Assembly: GCA_003567075.1 (NCBI GenBank) | Contig: PXAU01000286.1 | Coordinates: 1-5,188, forward strand | Reading direction: 5' to 3' | Length of the DNA stretch: 5,188 bases | Origin: Trueperaceae bacterium | GTDB lineage: Bacteria; Deinococcota; Deinococci; Deinococcales; Trueperaceae | Shown: in pieces, positions 1-5,188 of the stretch | Position numbering within the stretch: the stretch's first letter is position 1 | Layout: each line of letters opens with the position of its first letter | Program-made: the position numbers and the translations under genes | Notes under the pieces: model-generated | Database searches by the model: none | What the model saw: the letters and a program-made list of their open reading frames with translations, nothing else | What the model was told of the DNA's origin: nothing

Positions 1-301
1 AGCGCACGCGGGCGTGCGGTAGGGCGGTCTCGGCCGTGACGCGCTCCACGAGCACCTCGCCGAGCGCGTCGAGCTCCTCGGCAACGCTGCGCAAGAAGGC
101 CGCGCGGCGGCGTGCCGGCCACGATCGGTACGGCTCGAAGGCTCGTTCCGCCGCGCGCATGGCGCGATCGATCTCGCCCTCGCTGGCCTCGCGGTAGCGC
201 GGCGCGAGCGTGGTGCGGAGCGTAGGATCGATGCCGGCGAACGTGGCAGGTCCCTCGCTGCTCCCGCTGTAGCCGATCAGTTGCGCACCGGTGAGTTGCA
301 T
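1..301 (-). CDS. Aldehyde dehydrogenase, probable 2-oxoglutarate semialdehyde dehydrogenase (5' part only)
   Basis: About 100 N-terminal residues are visible, read leftward from the ATG at 301-299; the rest lies beyond the left edge. The protein starts MQLTGAQLIG, followed by a 'F.GIDP' segment (residues 21-26), an 'EIDRAMRAAERAFEPYR' helix (43-59), 'RRAAFLRSVAEELDALG' (65-81) and 'ERVTAETALPHARVR' (86-100). This order matches the N terminus of NADP-dependent 2-oxoglutarate semialdehyde (2,5-dioxovalerate) dehydrogenases, which oxidise the semialdehyde to 2-oxoglutarate in the cytoplasm as the last step of glucarate, galactarate and pentonate breakdown. AGGAAGGGG (309-317, read on the minus strand) lies 7 bases before the ATG and supports this start. 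The catalytic Cys and Glu and the cofactor site are outside the window, so the substrate rests on N-terminal resemblance and on the divergent glucarate dehydratase. Another ALDH subfamily is possible. Confidence 0.85.
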   Translation of the reverse strand, partial: MQLTGAQLIGYSGSSEGPATFAGIDPTLRTTLAPRYREASEGEIDRAMRAAERAFEPYRSWPARRRAAFLRSVAEELDALGEVLVERVTAETALPHARVR

Positions 302-404
302 GGCTCTTCCCCTTCCTGGGTCTTCTGGTCGCTCGAGCCTGCGCGTCCCCGAGGGCCGCGGCTTGGTCGCGCCGAACGCGCTCGACGCTCCCCTCGCGGC
401 GAGT

Positions 405-433
405 TTGACAGCCGCTCGTACGCGCCGTAGGCT
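405..433 (+). promoter_or_regulatory. Predicted sigma-70-type promoter of the regulator operon
   Basis: A perfect -35 hexamer TTGACA (405-410) is followed by a 17-base spacer and TAGGCT (428-433), which matches three of six -10 consensus positions including the first T, the A and the last T. Transcription would begin near 438-441, giving a leader of about 60 bases before the ATG at 500. The operator-like palindrome at 445-455 would then lie just downstream of the start site, a good position for repression. The hexamers are seen in the sequence; promoter function is inferred. Confidence 0.5.
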
Positions 434-444
434 TCGGACGGTTC

Positions 445-463
445 TGGTCATACCACCTGACCA
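445..463. promoter_or_regulatory. Probable FadR/GntR-family operator with nested palindromes
   Basis: TGGTCATACCA (445-455) is a perfect TGGT-N3-ACCA inverted repeat. Read on the minus strand it is TGGTATGACCA, which fits the TGGTNNGACCA pattern known for FadR-subfamily regulators such as FadR and PdhR. A second, overlapping inverted repeat, TGGTCA-N7-TGACCA, spans 445-463, and ACCACC occurs twice (452-457 and 460-465). The site lies 37-55 bases upstream of the start of a FadR-subfamily gene and between divergent genes. The likely reading is autoregulation and control of the dehydrogenase by that regulator, relieved by a sugar-acid or keto-acid ligand. The ligand and actual binding are inferred. 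Confidence 0.65.
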
Positions 464-475
464 CCGGTGCCTCAA
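447..475 (-). promoter_or_regulatory. Possible divergent promoter for the aldehyde dehydrogenase
   Basis: On the minus strand TTGAGG (475-470) is followed by 17 bases and TATGAC (452-447), each matching four of six consensus positions. The -10 element lies inside the operator palindrome, so an occupied operator would block it. Transcription would begin near 440, leaving an untranslated leader of about 138 bases before the ATG at 301. I saw no clear hairpin, riboswitch or small ORF with good support in that leader. The promoter is weaker in sequence than the plus-strand one and could be a chance match. Confidence 0.35.
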
Positions 476-485
476 GCGCCCACCC

Positions 486-493
486 GGAGGGAG
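486..493 (+). promoter_or_regulatory. Ribosome binding site that decides the regulator start
   Basis: GGAGGGAG begins 14 bases upstream of the ATG at 500. This picks that ATG over the in-frame GTG at 467, which would put the coding region across the operator and has no comparable site in front of it. It also beats the in-frame ATG at 524. Confidence 0.7.
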
Positions 494-499
494 ACGAGG

Positions 500-1504
500 A
501 TGCCGCTCCACGACGGCCCCACCATGGCCCTGCCGCGACTCGCGCCGGCACCGCGAAGCTCGTTGAGCGACAGCGTCGCCGAGCAGCTCGCGCAGCGCAT
601 CCTGGACCACGAGCTGGGGCCCGGTGCCCGGCTCCCCAGCGAGCGCAGCATGGCCGAGCAACTGCAGGTGAGCCGCATCGTGGTGCGCGAGGCGCTCGGT
701 CGTCTGGCGCAGCGCGGCCTGGTCGAGGTGCGACCCGGCGTCGGCGCCTTCGTCGCGCGCATGCATGCCTCGGCAGTGAGCGACCCGTTGCGCCTCTACA
801 TCCGCCGGAACCGGTTGGGCCAGGCGCAGCTCTTCGAGCTCCGGCACGCGCTCGAACCCGCGATCGCGGCGGCCGCCAGTCGCGCCGCCAGCTCGGACCA
901 GCGCCGTGCCCTGGCTGCCAACGTGGCGCGCACGGAGGCGCTGGCGCACGAGCTCGAGCGCGCCCTCGAGGCAACCAGCGGCGGCCCCGGCCGTGACCGC
1001 GCCGGCGCCGGCCGCCCCGACGCCCTCGAGGCCTTCGCCTGGAGCGACCTCGAGTTCCACCGACTGTTGGCCGCGGCCAGCGGCAACCCCCTGTTCGAGC
1101 TGCTACTCGAGCCCTTGATCGATCCCCTGCTCGAGGTCCGTCGCGCCGGCGCTCGCCTCCCCGGCGCGGCGACGCGGGCCGCCGCGAAGCACCGCGCCAT
1201 CGCGCAGGCCGTGGCGGAGGCCGACGCCGAGGGCGCCGCCCAACGCATGCGAGCGCACCTGCAGGAGGTCGAAGCCTGGCTGACCGGCGTCGCGCCAGGC
1301 GCGAGCGGCACGACCCGAAACGCTGAACGCACCCGCCCGGAGGCCCCGAGCGAGGCCACCGCGGAGACCACCGCGGACACCACCGAAGAGACCAACGCAG
1401 ACACCACCGAAGAGACCAACGCAGACACCACCGCAGAACCCACCGCGGAGACCACCCCGCCCGCCGCCACGCAGCCGGAGCGCGACCACGAGGAGGCACC
1501 ATGA
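500..1504 (+). CDS. FadR-subfamily GntR transcriptional regulator with a C-terminal repeat tail
   Basis: This 334-residue cytoplasmic regulator probably controls the locus in response to a sugar-acid metabolite. The N-terminal winged helix-turn-helix spans about residues 22-88, with the family signature 'LPSERSMAEQLQVSRIVVRE' (45-64) and wing 'VRPGVGAFV' (77-85). A helical FCD ligand-binding domain follows (about 108-262). The usual metal-binding set is present: Asp183 and His187 in 'DLEFHRLL', His231 in 'KHRAIAQA' and His253 in 'RMRAHL'. A Gly/Arg-rich loop (about 160-172) interrupts the domain. Most relatives end soon after the last FCD helix, at roughly 220-260 residues. Here a low-complexity, Thr/Glu/Ala-rich acidic tail of about 70 residues follows, with an exact DNA repeat inside it. 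The stop overlaps the next start (ATGA, 1501-1504). Family assignment is firm; the ligand is unknown, with glucarate or a keto-deoxy intermediate suggested by context. Confidence 0.92.
   Translation: MPLHDGPTMALPRLAPAPRSSLSDSVAEQLAQRILDHELGPGARLPSERSMAEQLQVSRIVVREALGRLAQRGLVEVRPGVGAFVARMHASAVSDPLRLYIRRNRLGQAQLFELRHALEPAIAAAASRAASSDQRRALAANVARTEALAHELERALEATSGGPGRDRAGAGRPDALEAFAWSDLEFHRLLAAASGNPLFELLLEPLIDPLLEVRRAGARLPGAATRAAAKHRAIAQAVAEADAEGAAQRMRAHLQEVEAWLTGVAPGASGTTRNAERTRPEAPSEATAETTADTTEETNADTTEETNADTTAEPTAETTPPAATQPERDHEEAP
1376..1433 (+). repeat. 24-bp tandem repeat, 2.4 copies, within the regulator's tail
   Basis: Two identical 24-base units (1376-1399 and 1400-1423) are followed by ten matching bases (1424-1433). 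Each unit encodes DTTEETNA. Looser, related ACC-rich units extend on both sides (about 1353-1458), giving a four-residue rhythm of the type A-[ED]-T-T. The length is a multiple of three, so copy-number change keeps the frame. The repeat uses GCA, GAA and AAC codons, which are less common in the neighbouring GC3-rich sequence. Exact identity between the copies suggests recent duplication by replication slippage. Confidence 0.9.
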
Positions 1505-2007
1505 GCACGATCGACGAGGCCCGCCGTTCGACCCTGATACGAGCCGTGCAGGGCTACTTCGAGGCCTGCAACGCCGCCAGCCGCGAGCGCTTCGCGCAGG
1601 TCCTGGCGCCGGCGTGCGTGCACTACTTCCCACCCGGCGTGGGCGGACCGTACCTCGGGCGCGACGCCATCGCCGACCTGTGGATCGGCTTCGTGCGCGC
1701 CGCGGGGTCGCAATGGACCATCGACCGCCTGGTCTGCGACGGGCGCGAGCTGGTGGTCGAGTGGACGCACTTCAAGCCGCGCCTGGGCGAGTACATCCGC
1801 GGCTCGGAGTGGTACGAGTTCGACGCGGACGGCATGATCACCGCCATCTGGGCCCATTACGCCTCCCCGCGCGATCCCGAGCGCGCCGCCAACGAGCTCG
1901 AGGGCTTCGACTACGCCGAACGGGCGTATGCGCTCGAAGCGCCGGCGCTCGACCCGGCGATCCGAGCCGAGCGCGAACGGAACCTGGCGCGCGAGGCCCA
2001 TCCGTGA
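1501..2007 (+). CDS. SnoaL-like / NTF2-fold protein of unknown function
   Basis: This 168-residue protein has the layout of a SnoaL-like NTF2-fold domain. An N-terminal helix pair 'LIRAVQGYFEACNAASRERF' (12-31) leads into 'VLAPACVHYFPPG' (34-46), then 'YLGRDAIADLWIGFV' (51-65), and strands 'WTIDRLVCDGRELVVEWTHF' (72-91) and 'GSEWYEFDADGMITAIWAHY' (101-120). The C-terminal stretch of about 45 residues is charged and helical and goes beyond the core fold. Family members include cyclases, isomerases, dehydratases and non-enzymatic ligand binders, so the fold does not fix a reaction. There is no signal peptide or membrane segment, so it is probably cytoplasmic. GAGGAGG (1490-1496) lies 4 bases before the ATG, which overlaps the regulator's stop. 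The gene also overlaps the next by four bases (GTGA). A role on a glucarate-derived intermediate, or on a lactone or enol form, is inferred from the operon only. Confidence 0.85.
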   Translation: MSTIDEARRSTLIRAVQGYFEACNAASRERFAQVLAPACVHYFPPGVGGPYLGRDAIADLWIGFVRAAGSQWTIDRLVCDGRELVVEWTHFKPRLGEYIRGSEWYEFDADGMITAIWAHYASPRDPERAANELEGFDYAERAYALEAPALDPAIRAERERNLAREAHP

Positions 2008-2774
2008 GCACCGACGATCTGGCGCCGCTCGACGTCGCCACCCGCGAACAGCTCTCGCAGCTGACCACCGCAACGCTGGCCACCGTGCTCTACCAGCGCG
2101 GCTTCCGCTCGCGCGTCATGCGCTCCGTCCAGCGGCTGCGCCCGGGTGGCGGAGTGATGGTCGGCGTCGCTCGCACCCTGCGTTACGTCGCCCAACGCGA
2201 GGACCTCGACACGCTGGCGGCCTGGAAGCGTCCCGAGAACCCCCAGCGCCGCATCGCCGACACCATCGAGCCGGGCCAGGTGCTGGTGATCGAGGCGCGC
2301 GAGGACACCACCTGCGGCACCATGGGCGGCATGCTCGTCGCCCGCATGATGGTGCGCGGCGCCGCCGGCGTGGTCAGCGACGGTCCCTTCCGCGACGGGC
2401 CCTTCATCGCCGGCTTGGCCCTGCCGAGCTACGCCAACGGCATGAACGCCAACACCAACCTAATTGCGCACCACCCCGAGGACCTCGACCTGGCGATCAC
2501 CTGCGGCGGTGTGCAGGTACGCCCGGGCGACGTGGTGGTGGGGGATGACGAGAGCGTGATCGTGATCCCGCGCGCCATCGCGGCCGAGGTGGCGCGCGAG
2601 GCGCTCGTCAAGGAACGCGAGGAGGCCTGGATCGAGCGCCAGGTCCTGGCCGGCCAGCCGGTCGAGGGGACCTACCCCATGGACGCCGCCACCCGCGCGC
2701 GCTTCGAGGCCGAGTACCTCGAGGCAGACGGCTCCGAGGCCGCGCCCAGCCTCCCGAGCGAGGGAACGCCTTGA
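2004..2774 (+). CDS. RraA-like protein (HMG aldolase / RraA superfamily)
   Basis: This 256-residue protein starts at a GTG that overlaps the previous stop (GTGA, 2004-2007), with a modest GAGG (1993-1996) 7 bases upstream. The RraA-like fold is clear in 'LRPGGGVMVGVARTLRY' (45-61), 'IEPGQVLVIEARE' (88-100), 'MVRGAAGVVSDGPFRDGPFI' (116-135), 'PSYANG' (141-146), and 'CGGVQVRPGDVVVGDDESVI' (167-186). Annotation pipelines often call such proteins 'ribonuclease activity regulator RraA', but this longer type, found in catabolic operons, is more likely a pyruvate aldolase, lyase or decarboxylase relative. The Arg130-Asp131 pair is present. The acidic residue expected 21 positions before the Arg (the D/E-X20-R-D motif of HMG aldolases) is Gly109 (codon 2328-2330). 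Classical metal-dependent aldolase chemistry is therefore doubtful. Cleavage or other processing of 5-keto-4-deoxyglucarate is a context-based possibility only. A C-terminal extension follows about residue 225. Confidence 0.88.
   Translation: MSTDDLAPLDVATREQLSQLTTATLATVLYQRGFRSRVMRSVQRLRPGGGVMVGVARTLRYVAQREDLDTLAAWKRPENPQRRIADTIEPGQVLVIEAREDTTCGTMGGMLVARMMVRGAAGVVSDGPFRDGPFIAGLALPSYANGMNANTNLIAHHPEDLDLAITCGGVQVRPGDVVVGDDESVIVIPRAIAAEVAREALVKEREEAWIERQVLAGQPVEGTYPMDAATRARFEAEYLEADGSEAAPSLPSEGTP
2760..2766 (+). promoter_or_regulatory. Ribosome binding site supporting a TTG start
   Basis: GAGGGAA lies 4 bases before the TTG at 2771, which overlaps the previous stop as TTGA. The next possible start, the GTG at codon 8 (2792), would remove the first strand of the enolase-type N-terminal domain and has no such site. 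TTG is therefore the best supported start. Confidence 0.65.
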
Positions 2775-4033
2775 CCGTCACCGCCGTCCGCGTGACCCCC
2801 ATCGCGTTCCGTGACCCGCCGCTCCTCAACGTGGTCGGGATCCACGAGCCCTACGCGCTGCGCAGCATCGTCGAGGTCGAGAGCGGCGACGGCCTGGTCG
2901 GCCTCGGCGAGACGTACGGCGACAGCGCCATGCTCGCCGGCCTCGATGCCGTGCGCGAGCATCTCCTTGGCCTCGATCCGTTCGACCTCAACGGCCTGCG
3001 GGCGCGCATCGAATCGCACCTGCGCCCAGGAGGCGACGAGGGGCTGTCGGTCGCACCGGGCACGCTGCGGCGCAACCTCCCGGCGAAGGTCGAAGCCGCC
3101 TTCGAGGTGGCCTTCCTGGACCTCCAGGGGCAGCTGCTGCAGCGCCCGCTGGTCGACCTCCTGGGCGGCGCCGTGCGCGAACGTGTCCCGTACAGCGCCT
3201 ACCTGTTCTACAAGCTGGCGCGCCACCAGGGCGCGGGACACGAGCACGACGATCCCTGGGGCGAGGCGCTCGAGCCTGAGGCCGTCGTCGCGCAAGCCCG
3301 ACGCATGTGCGCGCTGCACGGCTTCAGGTCCATCAAGCTCAAGGCCGGCGTGCTCGAACCCGAGCGCGAGGTTGAGACCATGCAGGCGCTGGCGGACGCG
3401 TTCCCAGCGCTGCCGCTGCGGATCGATCCGAACGGCGGTTGGAGCGTCGCCACCAGCCTGCGCGTGGCACGGGCGCTCGAAGGCACGCTCGAGTACCTCG
3501 AGGACCCCACCCCCGGCCTCGAAGGCATGGCCGAGGTGGCGCGGCAGCTCGACGCGCCGCTGGCGACCAACATGGTCATCACCGCCTTCGAGCATCTCCC
3601 GGATGGGCTGCGGCTCGGCGCCGCCCAAGTGATCTTGGCCGACCACCATTACTGGGGCGGTCTCCGTGCCACCGCGCATCTCGCCAGCATCTGCCGGACC
3701 TGGGGTCTGGGCCTCTCGATGCACTCGAACTCGCACCTGGGCATCAGCCTCGCCGCCATGACGCACGTGGCCGCCAGCCTGCCCGAGCTCAGCTACGCCT
3801 GCGACACCCACTACCCCTGGCAGGACGACGAGGTGATCGAGGGCGGCCGCGTGCGCTTCGAGGACGGCTCCCTGGCCGTACCGAGCGGGCCGGGGCTGGG
3901 GGTGCGGCTCGACCGCGACGCGCTCGCGCGGCTGCACGAGCAGTACCTGCGCTGCGGCATCCGCGACCGCGACGACGTGGCCCAGATGCGCCGCTACCGC
4001 CCCGATTGGACCGGCGCGCTGCCGCGCTTCTAG
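2771..4033 (+). CDS. gudD: Glucarate dehydratase (enolase superfamily)
   Basis: This 420-residue enzyme is predicted to dehydrate D-glucarate (perhaps also L-idarate) to 5-keto-4-deoxyglucarate, using Mg2+, in the cytoplasm. The start 'VTAVRVTPIAFRDPPLLN' (3-20) and 'HEPYALRSIVEV' (25-36) are typical of the family's N-terminal capping domain, with 'GLGETYGD' at 44-51. The barrel carries the full catalytic set: Lys189 and Lys191 in the KxK motif 'SIKLKAG', metal ligands Asp219 (with Asn221, 'RIDPNGGW'), Glu244 ('YLEDP') and Asn267 ('ATNMVIT'), Asp291 ('LADHHYWGG'), the His318-Ser-Asn320 site ('GLSMHSNSHLG') and Asp345 ('ACDTHYPW'). Asn rather than Asp or Glu as the third metal ligand is characteristic of glucarate dehydratases. 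It is somewhat shorter than the roughly 446-residue E. coli enzyme, mainly before the barrel ligands, as in actinobacterial forms. It overlaps the RraA-like gene by four bases. A glucarate dehydratase-related protein with another substrate is the main alternative. Confidence 0.9.
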   Translation: MTVTAVRVTPIAFRDPPLLNVVGIHEPYALRSIVEVESGDGLVGLGETYGDSAMLAGLDAVREHLLGLDPFDLNGLRARIESHLRPGGDEGLSVAPGTLRRNLPAKVEAAFEVAFLDLQGQLLQRPLVDLLGGAVRERVPYSAYLFYKLARHQGAGHEHDDPWGEALEPEAVVAQARRMCALHGFRSIKLKAGVLEPEREVETMQALADAFPALPLRIDPNGGWSVATSLRVARALEGTLEYLEDPTPGLEGMAEVARQLDAPLATNMVITAFEHLPDGLRLGAAQVILADHHYWGGLRATAHLASICRTWGLGLSMHSNSHLGISLAAMTHVAASLPELSYACDTHYPWQDDEVIEGGRVRFEDGSLAVPSGPGLGVRLDRDALARLHEQYLRCGIRDRDDVAQMRRYRPDWTGALPRF

Positions 4034-5188
4034 ATGGACGTCACGCCGCACGCGTTCCGCCTCACGGTCCCGGCCAGCTTCGACGGCCGCGACCATCGCC
4101 GTGACCGTTCCACGCTGCACGTCCAGGACGGGCGCATCGTCGCTACGAGCACGGCCTCGGCCGCGCACCTCGACCTCTCCGACCTCGACGTCACCCTGCT
4201 GCCGGGCCTCATCGACGCCCACGTGCACCTCGCGATCACCAACACCGATCCCAGCGAGCGGACGCTGCCGCCTGGGCTGCTGGCGCTGCGCATGGCGCGC
4301 AACGCCCGCGCCCAGCTGCGCGCCGGGGTGACCACCGTGCGTGACCTCGGCGCCCCCGACGGTCTCGACCTGCAATGGCGACAGGCCCTCGCCGAGAACC
4401 TGGTGCCGGGGCCGCGCACCGTCGTCGCGGGCCGGCCGATCGTGGCCGTCGGCGGCCACTGTGCCTTCATGGGCCGGCAGGTGGGCAGCGTCGCGGCGGC
4501 CCGAGCCGCCGCTGAGCAGGCCGTGGCCGAGGGCGTCGACTGGCTCAAGCTGATGGTGACCGCCGGCCTGAGCACGCCCGGCACGGCGCCACACGACCAG
4601 CAGCTACCGTTCGAGGTGATCGCCGCCGTGGTCGAGGTCGCGCACGCTGCCGGCCTGCCGGTGGCGGCGCACGCCGTGGGCGGCCCCGGTGTGCTCGCCG
4701 CCATCACCGCCGGCGTCGACTCGCTCGAGCACGGCTACTGGCTCGGCGACGCCGAGGTCGCCGCGATGCTGGCGCGCGGCACCGTCTACGTGCCCACGCG
4801 CACGGTCGCGCGCGAGGTGGCCAGCGGCGTCGCCGTGGCCGGCGCGCGCCCTCCCGCCGCCGCCCAAGCCAGCGCGCGCCAAGCCCACGCCGTCCACCCC
4901 GAGAGCGTCCGCCGCGCCTACCGGGCGGGCGTCACCATCGCCGCCGGCACCGACTACCGCCATGGCTCGCTGCCGGGCGAGGTGGCGCTGCTCGTGAGCG
5001 CCGGCATGGTCCCGCGCGACGCGCTGCGCGCTGCCACCAGCGTGGCTGCGCAGCTGCTGCGTCGCCCTGACCTCGGTTCGCTCGAGATCGGTGCGGTGGC
5101 CGACCTGCTGCTGGTGCGCGGCGATCCGCTGACCGACCCGCGCGCGCTCCAGGACGTCGTGCTCGTGGTCCAGGGCGGGCGGCTGGTG
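4034..5188 (+). CDS. Amidohydrolase-family metal-dependent hydrolase (3' end missing)
   Basis: There are 385 codons open to the right edge with no stop; about 15-30 residues are probably missing. The ATG directly follows the glucarate dehydratase TAG, in the same frame, with no Shine-Dalgarno sequence visible, so translation probably relies on termination-reinitiation. Metal-site landmarks of the amidohydrolase superfamily (imidazolonepropionase-like, binuclear type) are all present: His63 and His65 in 'LPGLIDAHVHL', Lys172 in 'VDWLKLMVTAG' (probable carbamylated lysine), His213 in 'VAAHAVG', His233 in 'SLEHGYW' and Asp307 in 'IAAGTDYRHG'. 'LEIGAVADLLLVRGDPLTD' (350-368) is the usual C-terminal composite-domain segment. 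There is no signal peptide, so it is likely cytoplasmic. Relatives act on dipeptides, cyclic amides and lactones. The operon would suit a lactone or amide form of a sugar acid, but that is inference. The family call is firm; the substrate is unknown. Confidence 0.9.
   Translation, partial: MDVTPHAFRLTVPASFDGRDHRRDRSTLHVQDGRIVATSTASAAHLDLSDLDVTLLPGLIDAHVHLAITNTDPSERTLPPGLLALRMARNARAQLRAGVTTVRDLGAPDGLDLQWRQALAENLVPGPRTVVAGRPIVAVGGHCAFMGRQVGSVAAARAAAEQAVAEGVDWLKLMVTAGLSTPGTAPHDQQLPFEVIAAVVEVAHAAGLPVAAHAVGGPGVLAAITAGVDSLEHGYWLGDAEVAAMLARGTVYVPTRTVAREVASGVAVAGARPPAAAQASARQAHAVHPESVRRAYRAGVTIAAGTDYRHGSLPGEVALLVSAGMVPRDALRAATSVAAQLLRRPDLGSLEIGAVADLLLVRGDPLTDPRALQDVVLVVQGGRLV

Noticed and set aside
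363..376. Imperfect palindrome TTGGTCGCGCCGAA in the leader of the dehydrogenase
   Set aside because: The symmetry is broken at several positions, it does not fit the TGGT-N3-ACCA pattern, and it is too short to form a convincing terminator or hairpin.
286..469. CACCGGTG palindrome present twice (286-293 and 462-469)
   Set aside because: Eight-base GC-rich palindromes arise often by chance at this composition. One copy is inside the dehydrogenase coding region and neither fits a known operator for the families here.
467..499. Extended start of the regulator at the GTG at 467
   Set aside because: It has no good ribosome binding site and adds residues over the operator region with no family resemblance. 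The ATG at 500 has a strong GGAGGGAG upstream.
796..2073. A 425-codon open frame on the minus strand, including a hydrophobic Val/Ser/Ala repeat that resembles a membrane segment
   Set aside because: The hydrophobic repeat is only the antisense reading of the regulator's ACC-rich tandem repeat, and the rest matches no family. The plus-strand genes explain the region.
2672..4594. A 640-codon open frame on the minus strand across three plus-strand genes
   Set aside because: Its translation is rich in Arg, Gly, Ala and Val with no recognisable domain, and it lies antisense to genes with complete conserved motifs. Such frames are common opposite GC-rich coding sequence.

Overview
The window is about 70% G+C, contains five and a half tightly packed genes and reads as a bacterial sugar-acid catabolism locus. 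The base composition, strong Shine-Dalgarno sequences and use of ATG, GTG and TTG starts fit a high-GC bacterium. The actinobacteria-like form of the glucarate dehydratase is compatible with Actinobacteria, but other high-GC phyla such as Deinococcota or Proteobacteria cannot be excluded from this sequence alone. No RNA gene, mobile element, CRISPR array or phage sequence was seen.

Layout. Bases 1-301 (minus strand) hold the 5' end of an aldehyde dehydrogenase that looks like 2-oxoglutarate semialdehyde dehydrogenase. Bases 302-499 are a divergent control region. It has a plausible plus-strand promoter (TTGACA-17-TAGGCT), a weaker minus-strand promoter, and a GntR/FadR-type operator, TGGTCATACCA, placed where it could control both. 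Reading right from base 500 come a FadR-subfamily regulator with an odd Thr/Glu/Ala-rich repeat tail, a SnoaL/NTF2-fold protein, an RraA-like protein, a glucarate dehydratase of the enolase superfamily with all its catalytic residues, and an amidohydrolase that runs off the right edge.

How the genes may work together. The first three junctions overlap by four bases (ATGA, GTGA, TTGA). At the fourth, the TAG stop directly abuts the next ATG. The five plus-strand genes are therefore probably one translationally coupled operon. Glucarate dehydratase would turn D-glucarate (or a close relative) into 5-keto-4-deoxyglucarate. The divergent dehydrogenase would carry out the last step of the same route, 2-oxoglutarate semialdehyde to 2-oxoglutarate. 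The usual middle enzyme, a decarboxylating dehydratase of the DHDPS family, is not in the window and may lie beyond an edge. The SnoaL-like, RraA-like and amidohydrolase proteins have no settled role in the known glucarate pathway and are the most interesting part. The RraA-like protein has lost the acidic residue of the aldolase motif found in its catalytic relatives. No wholly new system is evident; this is a recognisable catabolic cluster with unexplained accessory enzymes.
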